A DNA stretch of 64,000 nt from Channa striata. Its lineage: Eukaryota; Chordata; Actinopteri; Anabantiformes; Channidae. Under the pieces are notes generated by a model. It saw only the letters and a list, made by a program, of their open reading frames with translations. It searched no databases and was not told the DNA's origin. Positions 13,722 through 25,844 of the stretch are shown here, in pieces; the first letter of the stretch is position 1; each line of letters starts with the position of its first letter. The stretch spans positions 19,869,523 to 19,933,522 of the forward strand of contig CM065180.1 in assembly GCA_033026295.1 (NCBI GenBank), in the 5' to 3' direction. The position numbers were made by a program, and so were the translations under genes.

Positions 13722-16700
13722 ATCTTCCAACTGTCTGTGATGTGATATTAACTGGTGGATTTTCTCTTTTTTTTGCCTGTAAAACTGCCTCATTAACTGA
13801 GCTACTTGTCAAACTATCTGCTGCATCATTACACACACGCCTGATTTCAAATATGTGCTACAAGTTTAAATCGGTGCTCTCTGTTATTACAACAAATGCT
13901 AAACTACAATAATGGGGGGCAATGACTTTCGAGTGTTTCTGTTTTCATTACATCTCAAAAAACATAAAATGAAGTTTAAGGAGAAACTGATCAAGGATAT
14001 AAAGCAGGATGACGGTCATCTCTAATGATTTTTTAATGGACCTATTTATGGTAAGGAAATGTCCTGTGGCCCACAGGAGCAGGGTCCCACTAAAGAGGGT
14101 TTATTTTACCACATCAAATATTAAAACTATGATGTGCATATGCAGATAGCATATAGCATCTGCATATGTTCATATAAGAATCCTGCAAATTGTACTAATC
14201 AAGCAGAAATTCTTGCAATCCTGTGATTGGTTAGAACATTGGCGACCATTGCTCATCATTAATGTGGATGGATTATTGATGGGGCTGCATGGGAGTCAGA
14301 GCCTCGGAAGGTGGTGTTCATGCTTCTTGTTGGACAGAGTTAAAAAACACAAAATCATCACAAAGATGAACAACAACCACAGAACAATGCAAAAAAACGT
14401 AATAGTCCCACAATTTCTAAAAACATAATGTCAAAAATGTCAAAAAAAACGCAAACAAAACTTGGCCAGGAAAAAAATGACCAAAAATAAGGAAAGGATG
14501 TCCACATTCTGTCTGTGCCCAGAGGCCAATTTTGTCATAATTCATCCACCATTATTAATGTGGTAGATATGTAGGCCAAAAACCTATTAGAGAAATAACT
14601 TGTGTCTGCAGAAAAAAAACAACCTTCGCATTACGTGTGGAGCAACTAAACGTCTAAATGTCTAATTTTACCAAACATTTGCACCTTTTACCTTCAACAC
14701 AAAGAAGTCAAATCGGTGACGAGTGCTGATCTGCTGGTTGTACAAGACGAGATTTTCACCCACTGATATTTGAAGCTAAATCCACATGTTGGGTGAAAAC
14801 CAACACAGGCCCAGGAGAAGAAATGACACAAAGAGGACTGAGCACGTGGGATCTACACAACCCACACAGCGTGTGCTGGAAAAGGCTGAACATGTGACAG
14901 CGCTCCGAGAAAGCACATCCGCCGATGGCTCAAAAGAAAACATACACCGATCAGCCACAACATTAAGTACATCGGTGCAATTTAATCCAACTCAACACAG
15001 CAGCTGCGCCATGAACTTGACTTTTACAAGGTTATAGTTTGTCAGATTTTAGTTTGAAACTGTCAGAAATCATCCTGATAATAATTCTACTCTCTGTTTA
15101 TTGTTTCGGTCAAAGTGGACAGTGGAGTTGTGCTGGAGAGCATTAAAACAGAGTTGGTTCTAATGTTTTGGCTACCTCATTCACCTGTAACGTACTAAGC
15201 TCTTTTTGTGTATGTTTCGGCGCAATTTCATGTCTGATTTTAGATATTTTACATCTCTTTGTGTCTATTGATGTTCGCCTGCAGCTGGTCATTTTTGAAA
15301 TGATCTGTGGATGTTTTGGTCACTTGTCTGTCTCGCTCATTTTAATCTTCCTTTTGTGGGTCGTTCTGCGTTTATTTCGCGTCGTGGTTTAACTGAACCC
15401 TTTCAAACAAGATTTAAGAACATTGAGCCCCTTGACCTCTGCGGCTCCTGACCTGTGCCTTCTTGGCCCGTTCGGCGAAACATCCATCATTAAATCGATT
15501 GTGCAGAATGTAAAAATTAATAAATGTGTATCTTTGAATTAACAGTTGTGTGATGTTCATCCTCACACATCTGTGTGCGTACAGTAACTTGGCTGAAAGC
15601 ACTTTTGAACACTGTGGTTTTGTCTCCTGTGCTTTAACTGCATCAACATTTACTTGGGGGCGATTCGGATGTTCCAGGAAACCGAGGCTCTTGTGTGTCA
15701 CCAGTTTTTGTCACTCGTGTTAAATGATCAAATCCAAACTGCTCTACTTTTGCCTTAACAGCCTTCTTCTGTTTTCATAATCGCTTTCTGTCTGGCTCCC
15801 CTTCCCTCAACCCAGATAAGTGTCAGGAAAACACTTCTTACCCACTCGGTGTGTGTGTGCTTGTGTGTGCCATAAGCATTGATTTGCTGTTTTTTTATAG
15901 TCCTCCAGGCTCGCTGTCACTGTTCTGTTCTAATGCTATAACGAGACCTCAGGGACACCGGAACACACACACATGCAGGAAGAGGACACACACACAAAGC
16001 AGGAGATAAAAAGGAATCTTCTAGGCCTCCGTAAAGCTTCTAACAGCATTTACAATGAGGGAAAAGGCAGTAAAGAGGAGCGATCAACATAACAGCGTTA
16101 CACACAGGCCCGGTTTGCCTCCATCTCCAAGGCTGCTGTCAGCGCGTGGCCTTTTCTGCCACAACACGACCAGAATCAATCTGTCACCTGGATGATTTCT
16201 GCGCAGAGCTGCAGACACCCCGTTAACACCGGAGACACTCGTAACACTTCATCATGTTAACCAGCAAATTGTTGAAATCTCATTTCCCACGTCGCCTTGT
16301 TGATGAAAGGCTGAGATGACAAACAAATGGAGCTGCCGCGACTAGTGATAGCAGCGGCGTCCTGACAGACACGGCGGCTTCAGGTTATATTTATCATGCT
16401 GAATCCTGCAGAGCCGACACGCACCCTTCAGTGTGTGTTGGTTGTAATGTCACACTTGTCAGCCGTGATTAGTGAGCTACGAAGCCGCTCGCGTACTGTA
16501 GGTGATGTCGACGTGGATCTTTTCCACTCTCTGAAAAACACATTATCTACATGTTGTCATAATATTTATCATCATTCGGTGTCTTTATTTCCACGACGGG
16601 GTTTGCTGCTATGACGGAAACATCGCGATGCTGTTGTACATTTCTAAACACAGTCTAATTGAATGGAAACGTAGAAGCTTTGAAATTATTTTCCCCAAAA

Positions 16701-19050
16701 ATACATGCCTTCACCAGAAAGCGAGGACTTTGCAATTGACAAGATGAAAATATCTGCAAAGAAACTTTACAACATTCACAAACAGTCAAAATTTACTTTA
16801 TTACATCGACCTCTAGGAGCCAGTTACTTTAAAGTCAGGAATGTATGTTTTAAATCCAGATGTGACTCAATCTTACATAGAAAATAAATGAAAATGTTTC
16901 ATTATTAGCCAATTAAACACCAGGTACATTACGCCGTGTTAACTGTTGGGCGCCATCTTGTGATCTATACAGACTGTTTGAGCATTTCTTTGATTAAACT
17001 GATTAAATTTGATAGAGAGGAAGAAGAAGAAAAAAGGAATCTACCTGGGGAAATTAAAATCACAAAAGCAAGCAAACGGTGTTTGAAAAAAACTTAATAC
17101 TGATAATTACATGAACAGTTTCCTGTTTGATTGGTGCAAGATTGGCTAATTTGAAATCCTTCACACTGAGCTTTTCAGAGTCACCACAGAAAGTCTGAAC
17201 ACAAACTCCAACAGAAACAACTCAGAGCATCTCACAACGTGGCGCCCGCATCTGACGCGGCATCTCCTCAAATTCAAAGATTCCCAACCCTGATCCGCTG
17301 ACAGTTTTCTAACCGTCTCTACACTTCCCACCTCCGACACCTGAATCAGGTGCGTTCAGTCAATAAGAAGGTGGAAGATCCCGTCTCAGAGGAAAGTGGG
17401 TTGTGGTTGACTGAAGCCACCTGGTCCAGGTATCACCGGTCTGTAGCTTGGAAAACAGGCAGGAATCGCGGCTCTTTACTCATTTGTTCACCTTGTTGGG
17501 TTTTTACATTAACTTCCATTCATTTCCTGGAGACTCATTACTACTACTCTTTCGGCTTTTCCCATCAGGGGTCGCCACAGCGAATCATCCTTTCCACTTC
17601 ACTCTATCCTGGGCATCTTCCTCTCTGACACCAGCTAACCTCATGTCCTCTGTTAGAACGTCCATATATCTCCTTTCATTTCCTGGAGACTCATTCTCTG
17701 ACTTTAATCCAAATCTAACTTTAGCCTCAGTCACCCAAACACCACTTATTTCGTGAGGTATCCTCCCAAAGTGAGTGTGCAAACACACGCTCGCTGACGT
17801 GGTAACACGTCCTCAGCTGGACTTAGAGAGACAGTGTCCAGTGAGAGAGTTACAGGGAATGAATAAAACAGACGGAGAGATTTGAATTAGTCCAATTTGA
17901 CACTTGCTGCCTGTGCTGGTATTCGCTGATTGACAGCTGATGAAGAGTGTTCAGCCGCACAGGCCTCACCCACTCTATTTGCCACACACACACACACACA
18001 CACACTTAGTAAAATATCATGAGTCGCTCTCCTTTCCTTCCTGATAACAGCTGCTGACAGAACATGTCAATCTCACCCACCAACGTTTCCCTTTGTTTCC
18101 TCCCTTTCGTTTCCCCCCCGCCTTCGGCTTCTGTCTCTCCTCCTTCCCTTCACATCTTCCACCTATTTCCGCTTGTCTTTCTCTCACCCCACTTCCTCTC
18201 TCCTGAAACCAGTTCACCTCCTCTCTCATTGCGCCTCTTTTCTTCTTGTCCTCCTACCTTCTCCAAGCCTCTTTATCTCCATTTCCCTCCCTCGTTCCTC
18301 CTCGCTTCGTCATTTCGCTCGCTACTCTTGCCATTTATCTTCCACTCAGTCACCTCCCACGTTTCCATCAAAATCTACTCTTTTTATTTTTTCTAAATTC
18401 AATCCCAGCCAAGTGTTTTTGACAAGATTTGGTGTTGTCATATCCATAAGAAAAAAAGAAGCTTCAAACAAATCGCTACATTCCATTAAATTCTTTTTGT
18501 GCAGCCTTTAGGTGCATGAAATTGATTCTTCACAACAGATGAAAATATGCAAACATGCAAACAAAAATGCTTTTGCACATACCAGCCAACTAATATTTCA
18601 TTAGCATATTTCAAACGTGGCTTTGCATTTCTGAAACTTCTCACACGTTTGCTGTTTCTGCAGTAAATTGCACTAAAACTGTGTCTGTTGCAGTAAACTG
18701 CAGTAACGACTCCAACGCCGGCCAACCGGCATGTTCCAGACTGAAGCTGGACATTCACTTGCTTCAACTCAAAGCTGAGTCTGTCATGGTGTTGGAGCTG
18801 AAGTCCAACGTGCAGAAACAAACTAGAAGATCCACCTTTGGTAACTCCGTGGATCCTGAGTGGAATCGATTATTCACATCATGAAGAAAATCACTTTCTT
18901 CTCCTGTTTCTTTTTCTTTCTCCCCGCGCTTGTCAGTGGCTTTTTATTTGCATTGATCTCCAAAACACACACACACACACACCTGTGTGAGGGGAAACCC
19001 CAGGGCTGTTGCAGCATCTGTAACTGCTCAGCAATGCTGCAGTGTTGTCA

Positions 19051-19083
<33 letters not shown>

Positions 19084-19183
19084 GAGAGAGAGAAAGCTGC
19101 TGGGCTTTGCAGTGCATTTGCAAATACAAGAGCGAAAGACACAGTTTAAGTAAAGGTGACATCATTTGACTCCTGAGGTGTCA

Positions 19184-19220
<37 letters not shown>

Positions 19221-19304
19221 CTCGCACATGCACGCACGCAGTCGCACGCACCTTTTTGCATGTGAATATGTTTATGAGTGTGTGAGCAGAGACACACACG
19301 CACA

Positions 19305-19354
<50 letters not shown>

Positions 19355-19645
19355 GCAGATGTGTATGATGTGATCAATAGCTATTGATGTACCACCTTTG
19401 GCTTGTCTTGGCAGCGCTTCACGTTAGACATAAAAATGTCCACACCCGGCAGGATGGAGATATATGGCGCACGCACATGCACACACACACACACACACAC
19501 ACACACGAACAAACACACACTTTAAAGCAAACACACGTCTATTCACTTTCTTTATTTCCTGTTTTATTCAAGGCTACAGATCCAACACTATTACATAGTT
19601 TCATGCTCAGTGAACTAACTTGAATTACTGAAGTTGCACTGATTC

Positions 19646-19684
<39 letters not shown>

Positions 19685-19771
19685 CTCCATAGCCTCACCT
19701 CTGTAGCACATAGTTAGCCACAGCAGCTCCAGCACCTGACCCCCAAACTCACACACGTCCAATCCCAGCAT
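2439..19771 (-). CDS. arhgdig: Rho GDP-dissociation inhibitor gamma (RhoGDI-3), 5' four coding exons; 3' end outside window
   Basis: RhoGDI proteins hold prenylated Rho GTPases in the GDP state and extract them from membranes. Coding exons (minus strand): 19771-19699, 8981-8808, 8306-8223 and 2515-2439; all junctions are GT-AG and keep frame (408 nt, 136 codons). Exon 1 begins MLGLDVCEFGGQ, matching the RhoGDI-3-specific amphipathic N-terminus that directs that paralogue to Golgi membranes, and the ATG has a good context (GGCACCATGC). Exon 2 carries the acidic region and the family block PPAQKSLQEIQDLDKDDES. Exon 3 carries NVRVTRLTLLCDEAPGPI. Exon 4 carries LKEKSFSLQEGAKYRLKIHFQ, part of the immunoglobulin-like prenyl-binding fold. 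About 90 C-terminal residues (the usual VNREIVSG and YMVGSYGP blocks) are not found in 1-2438, so they should lie beyond the left edge. Exons 2-4 alone would also fit arhgdia; exon 1 decides for arhgdig. Confidence 0.9.
2516..8222. other. arhgdig intron 3, about 5.7 kb, no gene seen
   Basis: Holds CA tracts at about 5680-5701 and 7789-7814 and a T-rich degenerate TTTTGTG-type stretch (about 4880-5110). No exon with both plausible splice sites and recognisable protein content was found on either strand. Confidence 0.5.
9806..9835. repeat. Perfect 11-bp inverted repeat
   Basis: CACACTTAAAC and GTTTAAGTGTG separated by 8 nt, within arhgdig intron 1. Confidence 0.9.
10038..10260 (+). mobile_element. 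Non-LTR retrotransposon-like 3' tail
   Basis: Begins AGATAAGATAAGACTTTTTT followed by AATCCCACAGTGGGGGAATT, a module I recognise as a common 3' end of fish non-LTR elements. No reverse transcriptase frame accompanies it. The family (Rex/RTE-like) is a guess. Confidence 0.55.
14137..14168. repeat. Perfect 11-bp inverted repeat
   Basis: CATATGCAGAT and ATCTGCATATG separated by 10 nt that are themselves partly symmetrical (AGCATATAGC), within arhgdig intron 1. Confidence 0.9.
14946..15180 (-). mobile_element. Dispersed hairpin (MITE-like) element, copy 3, inverted
   Basis: In reverse orientation it carries the same blocks: GGTGCAATTTAATCC and CAACACAGCAGCTGCGCCAT are the complement of the copy 1 and 2 ends, and GTTTTGGCTACCTCATTC matches the hairpin arm. 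The outer end has a different start (GATCAGCCACAACATTAA) from copies 1 and 2. Confidence 0.65.
17519..17695 (+). mobile_element. Retroelement fragment between 21-bp direct repeats
   Basis: The inner segment (17540-17674) has TTTTCCCATCAGGGGTCGCC, ACAGCGAATCATCCTTTCCA and the CATGTCCTCTGTTAGAAC block of a retroelement common in fish (RTE/Expander-like by memory). It is flanked by identical 21-bp copies at 17519-17539 and 17675-17695, as expected of a target-site duplication. Confidence 0.55.
19184..19350. repeat. Compound CA microsatellite cluster
   Basis: Two long CA tracts (about 19186-19218 and 19309-19350) joined by CA-rich imperfect sequence. Further CA tracts at 19480-19505 and 19649-19682 extend the cluster to the first arhgdig exon. 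Confidence 0.95.
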
Positions 19772-20730
19772 GGTGCCTCTGCGGGGCTGCACTCTGTGCT
19801 GCGACAGCTGGCAAAGAAAGAACCAGAGAACCGGAGAACCTCCACAGGTAGCAGCAAAGTAGCAGAGCACGACAATTAGAAAAAGAAGATCATCCACAAA
19901 AAAGTCTCAGATTGGAAAGAAGGAGGGTCAGGCGAGCATCTCCACCCCGGAGGAAAATGGAATGTAGTTGGAAAGGTGAAAGGGGGGAACCGGGAGACGG
20001 AGTGATGCGAGAGAGGCTGAGGCAGAGAGGCAGGGAGGGTATCCTTGGGTGTGGGTGGGGACGTGTGTGAGCTAGAGAGAGAGAGAGAGGATGGAGAGAG
20101 GCGGAGAGGGAGCCGGCTTTCCACACTTCTTCTTCTCTTCTCTAAAGTGACACGAAAAAGGAAGAGCAATCAGCTGTTTTCCCGGATGAAACGGGCGAAG
20201 CTGGAGGAAAGCGGAGGCAGGCAGACGCTGCTTTAGCCGGTAGAGCCGTCTGCAGCAGCGTGTGTGTGTGTGTGTGTGTGTGTGCGTGTGTGTGTGGCAC
20301 TCAGACGCTGGCTATCGATTCGCAGACGAGCAGCGAACCCCTCCCCTCCTCCCTCCCCTCCTCCCTCCCTGCATCCCTCCCTGCCTCCCCTCCTCCTCGT
20401 GTCATCAGCCCAGAGACTGCAATGAGCTCATCCTTTACCCCCCCTCCCACTCCCTCCCTCATTCGCTCTTCCTTGCCTCCCCTCCTCTCCTTCTCCACAC
20501 CTCATTCCTTCTCACGCACCCCCCCCCAAAAAAAAAACTCTTTCATGCTTTTATTTCTCTCTTCGCTCCTCTTTCCACTGTAGGATTTCTCCTGTGTTGT
20601 CCACTCTCTCCTCCATCTACACCCCATCTCTCTCTCTCTCTCTCTGTTTCTGTTCATCTCTTTTCCTGCCTCCTCTTCCTTCTTTCTTCATCTCCTTCTT
20701 TATCTCCCTCTGTCTTTTAGTGGCCACACC
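19772..20730 (-). promoter_or_regulatory. arhgdig upstream region with polypurine/polypyrimidine tracts
   Basis: This stretch lies directly 5' of the arhgdig start codon on the minus strand. It contains a GA/CT-biased segment (19900-20125), a GT tract with one interruption (20260-20297), a nearly pure pyrimidine block on the plus strand (about 20335-20400, then on to 20730) with repeated CTCCCTCC units, and a short TC run (about 20626-20645). The long apparent open frames here on both strands (poly-Ser/Pro/Leu) come from composition bias. Promoter assignment is by position only. Confidence 0.45.
20260..20297. repeat. GT microsatellite upstream of arhgdig
   Basis: 38 bp of GT repeat with one GC interruption, about 490 bp 5' of the arhgdig start codon. 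Confidence 0.95.
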
Positions 20731-23259
20731 CTGTCAGCACAATGCTTCAATCATTCCTTTCTTTTACTCTCTCCTCTCTTCTGATTCCCCTGGGGCAGTG
20801 AGAGGCTGTAGTACTGCCGAATACAAAAGGGGGGGACGCTTGTTTCACTTGACAATCACACACACGCTCTTTCCCAGGTCTTCACACACACTTCATTAAT
20901 CCGCCGTCCAGAGGTTGCCCAGCTGTTATTTAGCACATTAAGGGAGAAACTTCTGCCGTTTTCTGACGTTCGTTCCAGCAAATCTTAAAATGCAGGATTG
21001 GAAAAATGTGGCAAACACAGTGTAATAAAGTGAGATTTTAACAAAATCCTACAATAGATTCATCTTCCAAAAGACATTTGTTTGGTGTTTAAACTCATGA
21101 AAACACGGTTTGCATTATAGACCAGTTTGATGAATGAGGGATGGAAATTAGGGAGGAACAAAGTGAGAAGAAGCAGAGATGGAAACACTGAGCCAAGGCT
21201 GAATCTACTCACAGAGTCAATTTGACGATAGTTTGTCTTTAATTTCTCGGGGAGCTCATATTGGAACAGACTGTTTATACTGCAAGTCTGAACTAGAGCT
21301 GGAACAACGTTATTAGGCCGATATTGCTGTTTCATGGAGTAATAGAAAACCAGCCATGGCGCATTATAAATGTTTTAGATTCTGTTTCTGTAAAATGTCC
21401 TGAACTCATTTAAAAAACATCAGTGATAAAATGTATTTTCATGTGATTTTATTTACTCAAAATGAATAACTATTGGAAGAAAATATTAGCTTGTCTTTCA
21501 AATCTTGTGGCTTTGTTTTTATTTTGAACAAACTGTAGCATCCATGTCCTCCTTTTGTGATTTGCTTAGTCCTGGTTTCATGTGAGACACTGACTCTGTG
21601 TTTCTGGACATTCCCAGTTTTCTACAGATTTTCCACTTGCCTTGAATGACATCGTACAATGATCATATGTGGTCTCTCATTCCCTGCTCATGTCTGACTC
21701 ACCAACTAAACCGGGCTGACTGATGTCCTCTGACGCTGTGTCCCAAGCTTCAGAGTGGAGCAGGTCCCCTCAGTCACAAACAGCTTACCCCACCGGTCCA
21801 ACTTGTGCTGTTGCTGTAACTAGAGCGTCAAACCGTCTGTAGTTAGACAAAACTTTGTGGAAATGACTTGTTTCAAGTTTGCATCTACTACTGCACAGAA
21901 CAGGCAGCAAATAAAGTGAAGGCAAAGTTTCCAAAGATCAGGCCCCCAAATTACCTGGTTAGGTTTAGGAAAACATTGTGGTTAAAATGAAAACTGAAGC
22001 CTATTTCACATATGAACTCCGGACAAAGTTGCCATGGACGTTGTCCGGAATTGCCTTTCGGACATGCAACTGAGCCGCCCAAGTAAAAAGCACGTCTCAC
22101 GTCTGAAAATCCACTTGGTTTCCATGTGCGATCAGTGCAAACAACAAGTTAAAAACAAAAAATATATAGACTATTTTTTGTTTATCAGAGCTGTGCAGCT
22201 AATAAAAAACATTTGACTACAGCGGCAGTTGAATCACGATCAACCTGACGACTCAGCTCAGAGCAGTGATCTACACTGCAGTGGTCGGCTCGAAGGACAC
22301 AATCCGGATAACGTCGGCCGCGTTCCACTCTGACATTTTGTTCACACACACACGTGTGTTTCTTATAATTACAAATGACACACCGATAAGGACTTCACAC
22401 AGTAAAACTAAATGATGCCTCAGAGGTTATTTCAAGGAGTTTGGAGATCAAATCTAGAGCATCATATCATGGTTATGAGTCAAAGTAACTTGTTGCTGTG
22501 AATAAGCTGCCGAGGAAGGAGAACAAACACATCCAGCATTTCTTTAATGGTTAATAGTTTCCCCACAATCCCTCCTGCCTCTTTCTCCTCTCTGTTCTTA
22601 AGGAAGCAGTGCTATAAATGCACTAGCATATATTTATGCTGCTTTATGGAAATATAAATCAGCCACAGCAGTGGTCCCCAGAGAAATGAGTGGCATTTAT
22701 AAAACATGTGCTTGAACAAGGCAGCCATGGATGCCGTCATAAAGAGCATTTAGCCGCTTAGCATCAGGGTTTTCTTCTTCGTTTCCTCGAGCAGGAGAAA
22801 AACTCGATGAAAGGCTCGGCGGGGACAAAGCCAGGATCTGCAGTGTTAGCTGGCTCATGCAAACACATCTGTGTCCAGGTTCTGGAAATAACAGTTCAAC
22901 CCTCATCAGAACTCATCCAGAACCCATAAAACAACAAGACAGCAACGGTGCAGTTAAATATGAGCATATGCAGGCCAACATTTAGAAATATCTGACTTCT
23001 TGCGGAGAGATAAGAGGATTGAAACCGCTCTCAGGCTTACAAATGACTGAACCCATGGTATTATAATAAACTGAACTGATGTTCAAATGTGAATGCCAAA
23101 TATTATAATATGTTATAGATCTGATTTGGGGAAGTTTTTGGCCTGAAAGTGACATTGTAATAGAAAGGTTGTTAGTTCAATCCCCAGAAACGTGAAAAAT
23201 CAGCAATCTTAACACAACTGCTCCAGTGGCCAACTGTTATAATTTCTCATTTCTTAGAT

Positions 23260-23545
23260 TGAAACAGTCTAATTCCAAATTTTTGTTCCTTACTGAGGTC
23301 GAAGTGGGTGGTGGAGTCGTACTGGAGGGATTTATAAGAGGAGGCGGCACTACTGTTTTGGCCCACTCATTCATTTTAAATTGGGTGGCCAAAACTTTAG
23401 AACCACCTCTTCTTATAAGATATTTCAATGTAAAAAAAGAGAAATTATAACACTGTAAAGGTAGAATTCATAGCAGAGCTGTTGTATCTGATTGTATTAG
23501 ATTGTACAGGTGTACCTAATAAAGTGGCCAGTGAGTGTAGATTAA
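23260..23545 (+). mobile_element. Dispersed hairpin (MITE-like) element, copy 2, most complete
   Basis: The centre is an imperfect inverted repeat: the left arm about 23320-23372 ends GTTTTGGCCCACTC and the right arm about 23380-23425 starts GGGTGGCCAAAAC, so the two strands give near-mirror open frames. It ends with the CATAGCAGAGCTGTTG and CCTAATAAAGTGGCCAGTGA blocks shared with copy 1. Confidence 0.8.
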
Positions 23546-25399
23546 TGACAGGTATGAATATTTTTGTATAACTCTTGGCAATTTAGACATTAGGTAGTTT
23601 TGTAAATAGTTTTATATCTTGTTTGCAAGTGATAAGATGCAGTAAGAAAAAGCCCGTTTTTGTTTTTTGTAGAATTTAATTAAATGAGACAAAAGAAATA
23701 AAGTTTACATGGGACGAGCCATTAAACGTGCGTTATACTACTGCAGAGTACATTACATGTCCCCTGGTTAAATAAAGTTATTCCAGGTCGTTCTGCATGA
23801 TGCTTCCTGTTCGGTAATTACTTACTACGTCTCTCTCTCTCGCCGTGCATAAAAAAAAAAGTTATTTCAAAGAACGGCTCTATCATCTCAATTAGGCACA
23901 CGAGTACTGCTGACAACAGAGGAAAAAAACCATTATCACAAAGTACAACACCTTAAATTAAATTCACGGACTGATTTCACGTGGATTTGCATGTGTAATC
24001 TGCATCGATTCAGCACGTTATTGTATTAAGCTGAGGATACATGATCTGTGGTAATTGCTTTCTCTCGCCCACACACACCCCAGACGCACTATGTAAGCCA
24101 TACACACAGGGGAGTGTGTGTGGAAGCAGTGACTAAATGGTTTTTTCAGGCTGCAAGCTGGGTGGGGAGCATTTATCTAAGCCCAACTCATTTGTTGCCC
24201 ATTCATCCATGACTGCCAGATTTAGTAAGAAGAAGAGTGACTGAATAGCCCAGGTGCCAATTCCCTGGGGTAAAGATAATAACTCGATGCACTAAAGGTA
24301 GTTCGCTGAGCGACAATGAGGAAAAGATACAAAGGTGGAAGTGAAATGAGTGAGTGTATATTTAATGAGTATTAAGTATGGTGCAGCGAGGTCATCAAGT
24401 TAGTCAGGTGATGGAAGAATGACTGAAAGACTATTGATCAGGTGATAAATGAATATTACGTACGTAAGGATGTAACTCAATTTAAACATGCATTCTATAA
24501 TTCAGTTCACGTAGACTGATAAAAGTTCCAGTATTAAGCAAACGTGCCAAACGTCAGTTACAGTAGTTGCCGTCCTATTTAATGCTGTATTTTTATGTAA
24601 ATTAATAAAGCCACTTTTCTATTAACTGTAGTGTAAAAAAAAAAGACACAGAAAGTCACATCATCAAGGCTTGAAGTTGACCTCCTCATCCTAATCCACA
24701 GGTCGGAAAACAACCTCAACATAAATCACAGAAAAGCTGCAGATTTTAAAAACCTGGAACAGCAAATGTTGGAAAGTTTTTTCCGTAATAAATAATTTGC
24801 TTTTCGGTCAAAAATGAATTAGTCAAGTAATTTTTTCAGGATGCATTCCATATAGAGCAGAGTAGTAGTTGTGCTTGCTGTGCTGCAAACAGCAAAAGTA
24901 GAACATCGTGACATCAATAATCAACTAAAGCTCGAAACAGACTGAAAATATAAGGAGCAAATCAGACAGCAGCATCACGTCCTGTAAAATCAACTGTCAC
25001 TAAAACACACAAGCAGATGCTTTTTATGTGAGATTAACTTAAACTAATTCCTCCCAGCTCACAGTGGTACAACATCAACCCCTAAACCAAGTGCCTTTAA
25101 CATTCTAACGTTTAAAGTGTTTAAATTTTACCTTTTCAGGTGAGGGTGAGAAACTCGCAGACGTTGCTGTGTGCTGGCAGCAGAGATCTCCTCTCTCAGA
25201 GTGTCTGTCACACACTGAGAAGTCCTCCCTCCACCCCACCCACACTCAGATTATACTTGCAGAAATATTTTCTTTGTTTTTGTAATTTTCCTCACACGGC
25301 CAAAGCCGTTTCCTGAATAAACGCAGCTAAGTGGACACAGATACAGTAAAACTACACGCAGTCAAATTAGGTCTGAGCTAATGTGCAGTTCGCCTTCAT

Positions 25400-25570
25400 C
25401 ACTGTGGTGCAGCAGGTAGCGCCGCCGTCAACCAATCCTACAGTGGTCATGTGCCAAAGTGTCCCTGAACAAGAAATGGAACCCCCACTTAGTTGCTCCT
25501 GGTGAGCGGTTGCACAGCAGCTCCCAGCGCACACACACTGATGGGGTGGGAAAGCGCAGACCATTTACCA
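25400..25570 (+). mobile_element. SINE-like retroposon fragment A
   Basis: GGTGCAGCAGGTAGCGCCGC resembles a tRNA-derived promoter start, followed by TGTCCCTGAACAAGAAATGG and CTTAGTTGCTCCTGGTGAGC, a degenerate form of the fish SINE body (leader, then ACACTTAACCCCAAGTTGCT-like text). Divergent, so old. Confidence 0.5.
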
Positions 25571-25844
25571 TCATTTATCTAAATGTTGGACAAAACTTTA
25601 AACAGGGCAACTTAAACTAGTCTTAAAAATGACCATAAAATACCATCCACATTTCTCTCAAATATTAACGCAGGATGGTTGTATTTGCCTTAATAAAAGG
25701 GAGGATTAGCAAAGCAGAGAGGCTGTTAAACAAAAGGTCCTGTCGATATTTGTACGTGGTGTAAATTGCATTAAAGGCAAATGTGTTAAATATACACAAC
25801 TATTCTCGTCTTTGTTGGTGCGTCCCTGGTCTGGGCTGCACATC

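Larger units (their letters stand above)
8982..19698. other. arhgdig intron 1, about 10.7 kb, repeats only
   Basis: Holds a non-LTR-like tail (10038-10260), two perfect 11-bp-stem hairpins (9806-9835 and 14137-14168), a hairpin-element copy (14946-15180), degenerate minisatellite-like stretches (12190-12370, 14340-14500, 15180-15380), a retroelement fragment between direct repeats (17519-17695), a pyrimidine block (18064-18360), an ACAG tetranucleotide run (about 19053-19082) and several CA tracts. No nested gene was recognised. Confidence 0.5.

Noticed and set aside
18064..18511. Ser/Pro/Leu-rich open frames of about 110 aa
   Set aside because: Product of a pyrimidine-rich block; no domain, no splice context, and the frame is open in two phases for the same compositional reason.
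20260..20720. 152-aa plus-strand frame
   Set aside because: Starts in a GT repeat and continues through the homopyrimidine block upstream of arhgdig.
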